This document shows positions 11,651 through 24,290 of a stretch of 64,000 nucleotides of DNA, one piece after another. Each line of letters opens with the position of its first letter. The first letter of the stretch is position 1. The stretch covers positions 186,001-250,000 of the forward strand of contig JAEBUN010000001.1 of the NCBI GenBank assembly GCA_023014365.1. The letters are read 5' to 3'. The notes beneath the pieces are model-generated. The model saw only the letters and a list, made by a program, of their open reading frames with translations. It was not told the DNA's origin and ran no database searches. Position numbers and translations under genes: made by a program. Source of the stretch: Lepiota brunneoincarnata. Its lineage: Eukaryota; Basidiomycota; Agaricomycetes; Agaricales; Agaricaceae.

Positions 11651-12323
11651 GAACAAACAGGTTTCCTCAGTACTCACTAGAATATTTTCAGGGAAAGGAG
11701 GAACGATTGTAGGGCGGGTCGGTGCGGGTTTCGAGAGGAATGGCGTATCAAATAAGAGCGATGCTTGATCATCACGCTTTTTCTGAAGTCGTGCTACCAT
11801 CTAATTGTCTTTGCCCAAATTCCGATGGAAGTCCAGTCAGGTCATGATGCATGATACTGCACATTGGATTTCTACGAGCCGGATGGTTGTGTGTTATTCT
11901 GAGGACTCGACGCAGACGAGAGGAGCCAATAGAACTATGAACTAGATACAAATTAACACCGGTAGGGAACTTGTACACGCAGGCGGTGTACTCACCGTAG
12001 TCTTCGTGGGCGGAATCGGATTGGCCAAGCATATCGGGCCAACAATCACAGTAAGGCTCATCAACATGCTAGACGTCTTACAAGTAACAAGCAGCGCCAC
12101 TAGCGAACGAGTTGTCAGGGGACGCTAGGGACCGAAGGTGAGGGCAGACCGATGCAGACGATAACATAACTTGAAAGGGCTATTGTACATTACTGGGCAG
12201 ACCATTCTTATGATTCTCTTGCAACCAGAACTGAGCCTAAATCCAACGCTCAGCTAACGGCCCTCGGCCCCGTTGGCCAGTAACGATGTCCGTCCCACGA
12301 AACAATGGCTACATAACGGGTTC
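11651..12323. other. Intergenic region between convergent genes
   Basis: No gene recognised. It lies between the 3' ends of the dioxygenase-like gene (plus) and the MaoC gene (minus). Confidence 0.4.
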
Positions 12324-13691
12324 TCAGAGCTTGGCCTGGGAAGCCTTCCTGACATACGCGATACCACCGCCAAGGGCGACCTAAAGAAGAAGGAAATGAG
12401 TAAAATGCGCTATAGAAAATCGCTGGTAGTGACCCCACCTTTCCGGTAGCCAGATTTTTGGTAATAAACGTAACCTCAGTTGTCCCATTAGGGCCTGGTC
12501 CGACCTCCCACACCTGTGTCTCAAGCGCATCACCAGGCTTCACGGGCGCCGTAAATCTCACACCAAAGAACCTCAAACTCCTCGGGTCATTCCCTCCAAC
12601 CGCCTTGATGATCGCACGGGCGGCAAATCCGAACGTCGAGAGTCCATGAAGTATGACACCGCCAAAGCCTGCAGCCTTGCCAATGCTGGGGTCGATGTGT
12701 AGTGGGTTGTAGTCACCGCTGAGACGGAAAGTGATGGCCTGTTCGGGGGTGGTGGATTCGGCGATGGTGTAGTTTGGTGCACGGTCCTTTGGGATGGGCT
12801 TTGCTTGGGGTGGGCCGGCGATGACTTTGGTGTATTTTTCACCGGTGGCTTTGGCGCCGAGGTTGAAGGAGGAGCTCTGGATTGCGAGGGTATTGTGTAG
12901 CGGGTGGTTGGGCTGAGTAGGCTATTACTTACATAGAGCTTGGCGTAGACTTGGCCATCAGGGCTAACCAACATGTTTTCAGCAGTCAAGACGATGCCAG
13001 TTTCTGTGTTCGAAATTCCGTGAATAAGGCATTCAAGGGTAAGGATCTAGAAACATACTATTTTCATTGATGCCAGTGTAACGGGTCTTCCATGTCCAAC
13101 CCGGGCCAGAGACGAGAGGGATGTCCTTGATGACTTCAATCGACTGAGTTGCGTGCACCTATATCGTAAAACCCCGAATCCAGTCAGGACATTTGTGCTC
13201 TATACCGATGGGACTGTGACACATACAACGCGGCCAGGATTCACAGCCGGCATTCCGGGGATTGGCCTACCCTTGATTCTCTCAGCAAACAAATTCACAT
13301 CCTGGTTATCACCCTTGAGCTGCAAGACGACAGGGTAGGTGGGGATAGGGGAAAAGTTCTTGTCTTGAGGCAGTTAGTCAGCTCCCATGCCGAAAGACGG
13401 AACGCATATGGATTCGCACCGAGCTCTAGATACCAATTAGATACGTCATAGGTAAGAGGGGAAGAGAAATGGTGAAGAAACGTACCGTAGACAAAGTGGA
13501 ATTCATTGTTCTTTGCACCAACACCAACGGCGTAAGTCAACAAGTCGCGCTTGTTCCACCCAACCTACACAGTATGTTCCGAGGTCGCTCAGCCGCATAG
13601 TTCGTGTGCTGAAGTTCAGCCCATAGCCAGAGTCACTTACGGGTTTATCAGGCAACTGGAAACCAACGACTTGTGCTAGGTCAGCGGGCAT
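12324..13691 (-). CDS. Peroxisomal (R)-specific enoyl-CoA hydratase, MaoC / hydratase-2
   Basis: Double hot-dog MaoC dehydratase that hydrates trans-2-enoyl-CoA to (3R)-hydroxyacyl-CoA in peroxisomal beta-oxidation, like the C-terminal part of multifunctional enzyme 2. Eight exons (13641-13691, 13486-13564, 13399-13425, 13227-13363, 13059-13158, 12933-13003, 12439-12876, 12324-12380) sum to 960 nt, 319 residues, no break. The N-terminal half has VGWNKRDLLTYAVGVGA; the catalytic half has the hydratase-2 signature FRLSGDYNPLHIDP with the Asp and His, then GFGGVILHGL. The protein ends in AKL, a type 1 peroxisomal targeting signal. The intron after 13399 has a weak donor (GTCTTT) and is only about 35 nt. 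An upstream in-frame ATG at 13748 would add 19 residues without family resemblance. Confidence 0.88.
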
Positions 13692-14483
13692 ACTGTCTGG
13701 TATCTTGTCGGTGGGAGGGGTGGCAGGGGAATACGGGGAAGGGTTCAAGTACAGGATCCGGCAACTCCGGCTATCATTAACGCCGCCCCTTTCACATTCA
13801 CTGCCAGGTATTTCTTACATGTGCTACACATTCGCACACTACAGTAAGACCACAAACATGCTCGACCTTGCCTGGTTGACGCCGTATGTATGAATCCGTA
13901 GTCCTGTATCCCAATCCTAGATACGCAACTATTCAAGCGTGTCCTATGGTAGATGACATCCTGTGTTTTTCCTAGCATGTCTCCCCAGATTTGTGAGTGT
14001 GCTCAATGCTGTACTGCTGGTGCTTGATCCAGGGGGTTAGAAATTGTTTCAGTTGTTGCGGTTTTCGTGAGCCTAGAGCTATCTTTGCTATATCTATTCT
14101 GGAGTCAAAATTCCATCTGTGTGCGTTGTATGGTATATAATCTTGGAGGCTGGATGCTGAACTTTCAAAGGAAAAAAACCACGATGGCCACCAGCTGTCC
14201 TATTTTCTTCAGTCTACGAGGTGTTTGACCCAGGCTCTGCATTCCGCAATGTCGATTACACCGCAATTGCTCCCTAAGTCAGGTATTTCTGTTATCGTCC
14301 TGTACTATGTATTACATCTATCATTAAGAGAATATAGGTGATCGAAACATAGGTCCTAAGGAGTCTAGCAGCATGGGGCTGGGTATATCCTAAAGTGTAA
14401 ATAATGCTACAGTGCAGGTAGAACTCTACTCAGGTTTTCGTTCTTTCACGTTCCCGGCCTCTACTTCTTCCATTTGCACGCGC
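13692..14483. other. Intergenic region
   Basis: Contains the promoter side of the MaoC gene and the 3' flank of the transporter gene. No further gene recognised. Confidence 0.4.
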
Positions 14484-15807
14484 TCATAAGCTCCTTGTGG
14501 GGAATTGCTGGCAGGTGCGGAGGGATTCTTGATGTTTAATCCAGGTGTACCCAATCGAGCCAAGGAGGATGATGGCAATGGAAGATGCGCGTCCGCTAGA
14601 AAACAGTGGAATGAGTAGGCAAGGAGAGGACATCAAAGCAGCACACACACCTCGTGATGACATCATGGAACAACCACATTCCTAGAAGCGATGCTGCTAC
14701 ACCACGAACGGCGGAGGAAATCATATGGGTGATCGGAGAGGTGACTTTGATGGAGAGGAGGCTGGCGATGCTCATGAGGAAGCCAAAGACGCCCTGATAG
14801 TCGGCGTGTGTCAAAATATAGTCTACTGTCAGGCTAATGCAAAAGCACGACATACAGTGATAATAGAGCCCCAAATGAAAGTGGTCAATGGGCTGAAAGA
14901 GTCCTCGGGGTTCAAGAGTTCGTCCACGCCGAAGAGGAGCTTGATTACTGCGGGGCCTTCACCAACAACTAGGACAATAGGGGCAAGCACGACGGCACTC
15001 AGAAGGTTGGTATACCAAGACAGAGCCAAGGCGCTGCCGTTGACAATATTGAGACTCTGTTTGATGACGACGGAGTGGACGGCAGTGATGGCTGAGCTGG
15101 CAACGCCAAAGAAGATACCAGTCACGGAGATGGGAGTGCCGTCGAGGAAAACGCCAACGAAGAAACCCAAGGTGACAACTGTACAGGCGATGAGGATGAG
15201 GAGCGATGGGCGAGCATGGAGAAAAATGAAGGAGGTTGTGACGGTGAAAGGGAGCAAGAGACCGCGTGCAACTTGGTAGAAGGAGGCATCGACGAATTTG
15301 AGGGTATAGTTGCTGAAGCTGGGTTAACGTAAGAGAGTGAGACCAGGTAGAGGCAATGTTGGACGGCACCTGAGCCCAATCACATTTAGGCCAACCATTG
15401 GTACAAGCCCCTTGCACACGCCGAGTTCGAATGACAGACGGTCCGGCAGCAAACGCAATAGGTCAGAAATGATAAACAAGGCGATAGCGATCATGAGCTG
15501 CGTCCATAAGAAAAAGAGAGGCGCATCCGTGGCGTTGAGCACCCATTTGTTACTGTGCCCATAGGTTAGCCAGCTAGCGTCGAGAATTAGTTTGTCACTC
15601 TTACACCATAACCATCTGGAAGCGCCAAGTTCAGTGTGTGATATGTTAGGATATGAGGGCTAGACACGAACTGCTAGTGCTGCGACTAGGTAGAACATCA
15701 CGACGCCAGTCTATAAAATGCTCTGAGGGCGTGGGTATGGGCACAGGGGCAGGACGACATACCACCTGGGCCTTCGAGGCTGATTTTTGTGGGTTTTGTT
15801 GCGTCAT
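14484..15807 (-). CDS. Nucleotide-sugar transporter, triose-phosphate-translocator family (SLC35C-like)
   Basis: Multi-pass antiporter of the TPT/EamA superfamily, most like GDP-fucose-type SLC35C transporters of the Golgi. Seven exons (15763-15807, 15672-15710, 15605-15615, 15370-15552, 14856-15318, 14651-14793, 14484-14595) total 996 nt, 331 residues. The 11-nt exon 15605-15615 joins MFYLVAALA to MVNKWVLN. Diagnostic stretches are FVDASFYQVARGL, then GVASSAITAVHSVVIKQSL, and the conserved LSIKVTSPITHMISSAVRGV before the last helices. Ten or so hydrophobic segments are visible. The start is shared with a divergent promoter facing mre11, 152 bp apart. The sugar carried cannot be told from sequence. 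Confidence 0.85.
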
Positions 15808-15959
15808 GTCCCAAGAAATAAAAGAGAGGAAGGAAAGAGAAAATAGGGGAGAGAATTGAAGAGAGTCGTGTGAACAGGTGGCTCTGCCTCATTGACTCCG
15901 CCGTGCGCGCCAATCAAAACAGAGCATAAATCAGGCGCGTCGCGTCCTCGACGGACACC
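15808..15959. promoter_or_regulatory. Bidirectional promoter region
   Basis: The 152 bp between the start codons of the nucleotide-sugar transporter (minus) and mre11 (plus) must hold both promoters. The part next to the transporter is purine-rich (AAAGAGAGGAAGGAAAGAGA). No canonical TATA is seen. Confidence 0.6.
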
Positions 15960-18803
15960 ATGTCCGAAGACGAGCCCCAATCCCCTCGACCTACTCCTGC
16001 TATCGAACATGCTTGTAAGTTGTCGTTAGTTCAGCGTTGGGACAAACTTAATAGGGTGCAGCTCCGGACGACACTATCCGCATCCTCCTAGCCACAGACA
16101 ATCACATCGGTTACAACGAACGAGACCCAATCCGAGGCCAAGACTCTATCAACACATTCGAAGAAATTCTCCAGCTAGCAGTGAAAAACGATGTTCGTTC
16201 AGCTCACGCCCTCTTTGACCCGGCAATGCTAAACACCAATAGGTTGACTTCATACTACTCGCAGGAGACCTCTTCCATGAAAACAAACCATCAAGAGAAT
16301 GTTTATACAGGACTGCAGCGCTGTTGAGGGAGTACACGATGGGTGATAAGCCAGTGCAGGTCGAGTTGCTGAGTGATCCTAATGAAGGAAAGGCAGAGAG
16401 CTTCTCGTGAGCACCTTTCTCATGCTTGCAACACACTCCACATCCATAGACTACACACTTTAGGTTCCCTGCCATTAACTATGAAGATCCCAACTTCAAC
16501 GTTGGCATACCCGTCTTCTCAATACATGGCAACCACGACGACCCACAGGGAACAGGTTCAGATGGTGCACTCTGCGCACTTGACATCCTCTCTGTCTCAG
16601 GACTACTCAACTACATGGGTAAAATTGACCTTCCCGTGTCGGACGCCAATGCGCAAACTACGGGTATCGCTGTGCGCCCTGTGCTCCTTCGTAAGGGCAA
16701 TACATATCTTGGGATGTATGGTATCGGAAACGTCAAGGATCAGAGGATGCACTTTGAATTGAGGAGTAATCGTGTGCGGATGTATATGCCGAAGAATAAG
16801 GATGAGTGGTTTAATATCTTATTGCTACATCAGAACCGGTGTGTGCAAGCCTTTTTTGTTGCTGTATCGGTGCTCATTCGCCTAGTGTCAAGCATGGTCC
16901 ACAGGAATTTGTTCCCGAAGGCATGTTTGACGACAGTATCGACCTGGTCGTTTGGGGACATGAACACGATTGTCGTATCGTGCCGGAATCTGTAGCGGGA
17001 AAGAACTATTACATTACTCAACCAGGCTCCTCAGTAGCTACGTCGCTTGCCGATGGTGAATCATTGGAGAAGTGGGCTGTGTTCTCTTGTATACTGTCGA
17101 AGCTCTCTAACGCCGAACTACCAGACATGTCGCCCTTGTCGAAATCCAAGGCAAAGAGTTCCAGCTGACGCCCATTCCACTTGACACCGTCCGACCTTTT
17201 GTCATTGAAGAAATCAACTTGGTAGATGCGGCCGAGGAGGAAGGCTTTGACATCTCTGATCACGTTGACATCATCAAGTTTTTGAAATCCAGGGTCAATT
17301 CCTTAATTTCAAAGGCGGGGGAGCAATGGCAAGAGCGCAACGCACGTGCCAAAGCACAGGGAAAACCTGAACTTAAACCAATGCTTCCCCTCATCCGAAT
17401 AAAGGTGCCTCTCCCTTATGCCCCGCATCTCTATTCTTCCCTGATTCCTGAGGTTTCATACGACAGGTTGACGCAACAAATGTTAGCGAAACATTCAACC
17501 CCATCCGCTTCGGACAGGAATTCCAAGGCAGTATTGCCAATCCGCGCGACGTCCTCACCTTCCACCGCTCCAAGAAATCAGGTACTCGTTCAGGCAGAGT
17601 GGCGATCGACCAACCAGAGCTGAGTATCGATGATCCCGATTTGAGTGTGTCGGAGAAGCTGGCCAAAGTGAGGGTGCAGACGCTTGTGAAGGAGTATTTG
17701 TCGGCACAAGAGTTACAGCTGCTTGGAGAGACCGGGATGTCGGACGCGATTCAGATGTTTGTGGAGAAGGATGATATACATGCTATTGAAACGTAAGTTT
17801 TTATCTCCGTTGTCGCCGTGAGCATGATGTTGATATGAGCGACGTGATCCAGCCACGTGGATAAGTCATTGAAGGGGCTGATGAAGAGTGTGTTGAAGCA
17901 GGACGAGATGAATGAGGATGATTTAGAAGAACTGGTGTGCTCTCACCCTTTCTCCTCCGCATAAGCCTTGTTCATGCCCTTTCACCCATAGCTTGCAAAG
18001 GCAAGAGAGCAACAAGAACAGCAATACATTGACCAAGTCAAAAACAAAAAGAGCAAAGGCAAGGTGGGCTTTGTCTCCCTCTATTGCTCTTCAATGCATT
18101 GCTTATTCATAAAATCCCTCCCAACCAGTCGAAAGCACAACAAGAAGCGGCGGTCGCGTCAGACGATTCGATGCTTATGGATGTCGATGCCAATGAGGGG
18201 GGTTCCGACTTTGAAGAGCCTGATTTCGATGTGCCTCCCACGAAGAAACGCGGCACAGCCGCTGCTTCGAAAGCCAACAAAGCTTCTACGACAGGTGCTG
18301 GGAGAGGAAGAAAGCTGCGACGACGACTACGACGAAGAAGGCACCTGCGAGGGGAAGAGGCAAGAAGGCTTGCTGCTGAGGTGAGAGTTTTCCGGCCAAA
18401 TGATTGGGCTGTTGGTTGATCTGTTTAGAGTGACGAGGATGCAGAGGTTATTGATCTTGATGATGTGGAGGATGACGATGAAGACGAGGAAGAGATGCCG
18501 AAACAAACAAAGCGGACGAATAGAGCTGCAATACTGAGGTTTGCACACCACCCCCTCTGTTAATTCTCTGGTTTCTAAAACCATGTTTGCAGTCAACCAG
18601 CGGCCAAAAAGGCCCCAGCCAAGAAGAAAGCTACGGCCCGTAGCAGCACGCAGGGGCAGAGCCAACTGAACTTTGCACCTGTTGGGAGGACTCCGAGGAC
18701 AGCAGCCACGAGGGCGAGAGGAAGGATTGCGGTAAGCAGCAGGTGATGTTATGAGCGTTGCAACTAAAGTGAAGTGTTCTAGATTGAAGACGATAGTGAC
18801 TAG
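15960..18803 (+). CDS. mre11: Double-strand break repair nuclease Mre11
   Basis: Phosphoesterase subunit of the Mre11-Rad50-Nbs1 complex, with Mn-dependent endo- and 3'-5' exonuclease activity at DNA breaks. Thirteen exons sum to 2193 nt, 730 residues, normal for a fungus. Metal motifs in order: [39 protein letters not shown] and WGHEHDC. The Mre11 DNA-binding domain follows ([31 protein letters not shown]). The C-terminal tail is acidic then basic, with an Arg-rich block near 18300-18370 and a final IEDDSD. The intron 16839-16885 has GTGTGTG as donor; its only AG acceptor skips an AHSP segment usually present after LLHQNR. The start was chosen by MSEDE followed by [16 protein letters not shown] after one intron. 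Confidence 0.93.
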
Positions 18804-19253
18804 TTAGTGCTATTAATAGTTGCTCTATTTTTGGCCAGTCATTACGACTCTACGTCACAATAACCGAGATCTTGTCTCTGGTCGTCGACTACAAGCACCT
18901 CGTAAATCCTCAGCTTCATCCCAGTGAAACCTGCTTGAGTGGCCGGCCCGGCGTGACGAGTCATTTGACTTGCGTCATCGTGCAACCAGGGATCATGGGC
19001 CGTTGTTATGCACCCTCCCGCGTCTAGGTAATATCGCTCAGGAGCGCAACTTAGACTTCTGGCATTTAATCTACACGTGCGCCAGGAGCTCAGCCCTTTC
19101 AACCTTCCAGTCTAGAGCCCACCAGCCTCGACTCCGCCCGCCACACCTGTCAGCCTTAATTCACGCTGTTGACTGACATCTGATACACTAACTTTCATTC
19201 CCCGTCGGTTTCCGTCGGTGTACTCTTGCCTCCGTCTCTCGAGGACTCACTAC
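18804..19253. other. Intergenic region
   Basis: No gene recognised between mre11 and the downstream kinase gene; presumably the mre11 terminator and the kinase promoter. Confidence 0.4.
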
Positions 19254-21359
19254 ATGGATTCCCAGAACCTGGGCGCTACGGCACTTTCATGCTGCTCTGA
19301 GGTTAAGAGTAACCGGGTTTCGTTTGTGGAGTCCTTGGAAGAGCTATCCGATACGTGCCCAGATGGCGTGAGCCATTCGACCGGCCGCTCTACTTACCGA
19401 TTCGAGGCACGGTCTTCTGGGGTCGCGTCTTCTTCTTCCTCAGGGAGTTCATCCTCTGCATATATGTTTCCATGGTACATTTGGGACAGGTATGCGATTC
19501 AAGGGATAGGAGCGGGGAGTAGTATCCACCTGGCCCGGAGGTTGGAAACAGGGGGCGCAGGCGGGAGCTTGTGTGCCATCAAGTGCTTGGGTTCCAGCGT
19601 CGATGGCCACGACGACAGCGGGGTGAAGAACCCATTGGAAAAGGTGCTGGAGGTGTTGGATCGGCTTGTGGAATACCAGGTGTCGGCATCAACCTCCGCG
19701 CCGCCGCGGGAATCTTCGAGTGAGATTGTGGATGAAAGTGGGAGCGTGTTCTTGCAGAAGATTTATGATATTTTCTGCAGGGGCGACAAGGTTTATGTCG
19801 TACATGTGCGTATATTCGCTTTTCTTCACTAATGGGGGCTGTGGCTGAAGGTCTGGGGATAGAGCTATTGCGAGCGGAATCTCGCAGATCCTGCAATTGC
19901 CACTTGGTTTCATCTTCCGGTTCTCCCTGGAAGCTCCACAACCCCAAGCTTTCTTCTGGATCCAGACGGTACTTTTCAGCAACAAACGGAGCGGATATAT
20001 CAAGATGTGATGCATTCTCTGAGGCTTTTGGCGGCGGAGTTGACTCTCGGGATTCTATTTCTTCACAACCTTGGAATCGTTCATCAGGATATAAAGCCCA
20101 CAAATATCCAGATTACTCCCTTGGGACATGTGCAGATCAGTGACTACGGCGCTGCAAACTTGTTGCCGAAGCTCCTTCCAGGGCTTCCAGATCTTTCGGA
20201 TTTGGGCTGTGCACCTCCCAGTATGCCCAGGACCCCCGTATCCGAATTTAGCGAGAAGTTACCTTGCAGTACGAGGAAGTTTGTGTCGTTGGTGGTTGGT
20301 TTGGATGAGCCGATTACGTTGACACCGCGATATGCGGCACCGGAGATGTTGGAGCATGATGAACAGGGTTTGATTGTGTACGACGAGAGGGCGGATTGGT
20401 GGAGCTTTGGTTTGGTTTTGTATGAGTTGGGTTACGGGAGCGAGAGCTCGGATGTTGAAAAATTGGGTTCGGATGACTCTGGGGAAGGGTTCTGTCATTT
20501 CATTAGCCAGGTATGTCGGGTGTATTCTGGGCTTCCGGGGCTAAATTTAGACACCGCAATAGCTACTCGTTGTAGACCCCAAGGAACGATTGGACGGCCC
20601 CGCCGTTCGCGACCACCGTTTTCTCAAATTTGAGCGGCAAACCCTGGGACGAAATTCTGGATCTGCGACATCCACCCTGTCCAGCTACAATACCCCCAGT
20701 ATCTCGGCTCAGCCTGGGGGGAAGCAGGCCAAACAGTTTCAGTCCATCGTTGTCGTCCAAAGCAGGACAAAGAGCACAGGTTAATATAGCGGATGCGGGT
20801 CTGTCGCCAATCAACTGATCAGGGCCACGCTATTCTATCTGAATCCGACGATCAGAAGAGCGATATCCAACCCTTTCCCTCGACTGCTTCATTGTATAAA
20901 TACTCCAACAGTCGGCCGACCTGCAGGCTTGGCAGGGAAGTTGTACCCCAGATCGTGGTACTAAGCGAAGAGCCCAATGATTCTGGATTGGGTTTGCATG
21001 AAACATTTACGCTATTGGCGGATAATGAGGTCGAAAGCGACGGAGACGGCAGTGATGGCCACTCGAAGGAGATCAAAGCGCCCCAACGAGATACGGAGTG
21101 CCCTTGCTCGTCCCTGGTTGGACGGTGCGAGCAGCACGGACTTGGAGAGGACTGGGTGGATATGACGGTAGATGAAATGGTCGTGCTCTCATTACTTCAG
21201 GCCAGGGACGATATCAATACTCAGCTGGCAAAGGATTGGCGGCCCTGCAAGGTCCGGGTAAAGATACGATCAAGGAAGGCCCGGATTATTGCAAGGGCGT
21301 CCAAACGGATTATCAGACTTGTTTCGCAGTATATCTACGCTGCAATGCGATGCAGATGA
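19254..21359 (+). CDS. Ser/Thr protein kinase with HQD and DYG variants
   Basis: Protein kinase of unclear group. The chosen ATG precedes a Ser-rich N-terminus. The N-lobe has IGAGSSIHLARR (Gly loop) and LCAIKCLG (ATP-binding Lys). After an intron at about 19808-19870 follows RNLADPAIATWFHLP, then the catalytic loop GIVHQDIKPTNI, the metal motif as ISDYGAAN, a long insert, PRYAAPEML and ERADWWSFGLVLYELGYG. Catalytic Lys and both Asp residues are kept, so activity is possible although HRD reads HQD and DFG reads DYG. An intron at about 20511-20560 leads to LLVVDPKERLDGPAVRDHRF. There a +1 shift in AAATTT (20626-20630) separates this from an AGC-like continuation SGKPWDEILDLRHPP, and another shift near 20800 leads to a 190-codon open frame ending at 21359. 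The C-terminal half is therefore uncertain. Confidence 0.7.
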
Positions 21360-21779
21360 GGATAATGTAATGTGGCACAGACTAGACTTATCTGTAAGAA
21401 AAATTGATGTAGTTTTGTAATCTCTAGACCATATATAAATATACACGTAGGCAATCATGCATTGTCCATTCGAGTAGGAATTTAACCGATAACAAACCTT
21501 CAAACTTGGAACCGTACCAAGCGCGATAAATCAATCCGGCGAACAAGGATGTGTCCATGTTGAGGGAAGAACCGGAACAGGGGGCACAGCGTGATGAGTC
21601 AAAACATATATGACCGTCCGCGGCCCAAAGAGGCAAGGAGGACGGAGTGATGCTCTTTACGTCATCTATGAACTATCAGCCGACATTCTCCGTCCACTCC
21701 ATCCAGCAATTTACTGCACTTATAAGCTTACATTTATGTTTCGTTCTATCCCTTACTCTAACCCCGCGTCTTCCTTCCT
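21360..21779. other. Intergenic region
   Basis: Kinase 3' flank and promoter of the NADH dehydrogenase gene. No gene recognised. Confidence 0.4.
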
Positions 21780-24086
21780 ATGCAACGCGCTGCTACTTCG
21801 AGGCTGAGACCGGTCTTAGTCTCGTCGACCATTGTACGATCCGCCACACGCAATTTTGGCTCGACTGCAGCAAGGAGTAAGCAGCGAGTCGTCGTTCTTG
21901 GCTCAGGATGGGGAGGGTATGGACTTCTTCGTGGGATTGATAAGGAACGATATGGTATGTTGTTCACAGTTCACCCATCGGTACCCCTTTGTTCAACGCT
22001 TCTCTGTAGATGTAACTATTGTGTCACCTAACACGTACTTCAACTTTACGCCCCTGCTGGCGAGCACCGCTGTTGGCACTTTGGAGTTCAGGACTGCTAT
22101 TGAACCCGTCTGTTTAACATTTTTCTTTCTCAATTACCTGCGTGTTCATTGTATGTCCCTTCCAGGTCCGGAGATATGTTCCTGATGTGGTATGCAACGA
22201 ACTGGGCATTCTCTATCTTTTCCTCAATCCCTGACATGCAGGCTTAGGCGTACTATCAAGCCTGGTGTGATGAAATCGGTGTGTCTGATCTTCGTAGCAA
22301 CTACATCTCCTCGGACTCAAGTGATGCCTAGATTTCAAAAACAAGCGTTTGACATGTGTTTGTACCCCCTTGTTAGATTGATTGCGTTCGCACGTCTGAG
22401 CGACTTTATGATAAATGCAGATGCCTGCTACACGACCAGTGACCAGGGAGGCCTCTGACCCAACCAGCACTGATGACGTTGGCTTTCGCGCCTCGCCCCA
22501 TAACCCGTTCACCCTGCGATTCGACAAACTCATAATTGCTGTGGGAGCCTACTCACAAAGTGAGGATGCCTATAGTGTTCCTAGAACGCACCAACTGACT
22601 TTTCTTAGCATTTGGGATTCCAGGGGTAAAAGAACATGCTCATTTTTTGAAGGATGTCAAGGACGCACGCAAAATACGTTCCCGGATTCTTGAATGTAGG
22701 TCGCATGGAGCCTTCGGTCCGAGAGTCATACATAATTGAGATACATCTCAGGTTTCGAGCAGGCAAACCAACCCACGCTAAGTGATGTCGAGCGTCGCAA
22801 TCTCCTCAATTTCTGCATTGTTGGTGCGCTTTTGTTGGCCTTGTTGTGCTTTATCCATCCTCACACCCTCACAGGCGGCGGACCCACAGGTGTCGAGTTT
22901 GCTGCAGAACTTCACGACCTCCTTCAGACTGATGCCCGTGCACACTATCCAAATCTCGCGAGATTTGCAAAGATTACTCTATATGATGTTGCTGAAAGTA
23001 TTTTGGGTACCTTCGACAAGTCCCTAGTCAAGTATGAGCAATCAATACCTTCCTTGGAAATCTCGCTGACATGATGAGTACAGGTACACGGAAAATACGT
23101 TTGCTCGTGAGGGTGTTAGCATCCTCACAAAACATCACGTGGAGCGTGTCGAAGCGGTATGTCTTTTGAGTCCAGCACCCCTAGCACAACCACTGATCAT
23201 GAAACATTAGGGTAAAATGATCGTGCGCGAGCTAGGCGAAGGTATATTTTGTTTTCATCTAGACCAGACCCACCTCTCTCAACCGCAATTAGTACCATTT
23301 GGACTTCTCGTTTGGAGTACAGGGCTGTCGCCGAACCCTCTCATTTCTTCGATTGCCGAGGTGAAGAAGCACCCTCAGAAACAATGGTATGTATCTGGAT
23401 CGCATTTGGCAAGAGAACTTGACTCATGATGCTTTTAGTCTGATAACCGATGATCAATTAAACGTCATCATGAAAGACGATAACCAACCAAACCCCGACA
23501 TCTGGGCCATTGGTGATGCAGGAATCATTGAAGATATGCCTTTGCCAGCGACGGCCCAAGGTAATTACTGCGTTTGGAAGCTGAGACCTTGAAGTTGACG
23601 ATATTCTTTTTCACCTAGTCGCTAGCCAAAAGGCGAAATATATGGCCAAAAAATTGAACAAATTTGCCAAAAACAAGGAATGGACAAAGCCATTTGAATT
23701 TCAGAACAATGGTAGTATGGCCTACGTCGGAAACTGGTTCGTATACTATTACGACTATGAGTGCATTCCTAATGTGCTCTTCAACCCAAACAGGAAAGCT
23801 ATCTATGATCGGTCGTCAGGATCCGAGGAGGACAAGTTCATGTCGAAAGAAACTGGTCGTGTGGCTTGGTTACTGTGGCGTTCCGCATACTTCACTATGA
23901 CACTGAGCTGGAGAAATAAGTAGGTTCTACCTCACAGAAATCCGGCACTCAGATACTAATCGAGTTCCAGAATCCTCGTCCCTACTTATTGGTTCCTAAA
24001 TTGTAAGCATTATACATTTGCAGCTGAGCACCCCCCCTGATCCAGTGAATCTAGGGATTTTTGGAAGGGATTTGACTCGATTTTAG
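21780..24086 (+). CDS. Alternative (type II) NADH:ubiquinone oxidoreductase, mitochondrial
   Basis: Non-proton-pumping NADH dehydrogenase (NDH-2) that passes electrons from NADH through FAD to ubiquinone at the inner mitochondrial membrane. The basic, Arg/Ser-rich N-terminus ([20 protein letters not shown]) looks like a mitochondrial presequence. The FAD-binding [18 protein letters not shown] is followed by [20 protein letters not shown]. The NADH-binding [19 protein letters not shown] is split by an intron, and [19 protein letters not shown] is the second FAD contact. The C-terminus has [17 protein letters not shown] and, after a last intron, [10 protein letters not shown]. About 14 introns of roughly 50-65 nt all resolve without a frame break. 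No EF-hand insert is seen. Confidence 0.92.
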
Positions 24087-24290
24087 GCCCCTTAACACAA
24101 ACACTATTCCTTCTCCCCTCAGCATTTACCTTTACCCGCCATTGTTATTAATTTATATCATTACCCTAATCCACTGACACGGTATCCGATATCGTAGAGG
24201 CTACAGCCTGTAATAGCACTCAAACCAAACCAGGGCGTCGAGCCCAGCTGAACGCCACTTCCCCTTCAATGCTCCACCACACAGCGCACA

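Noticed and set aside
14725..15279. 184-codon open frame on the plus strand
   Set aside because: It lies opposite the nucleotide-sugar transporter exons, whose transmembrane pattern and splice sites are clear.
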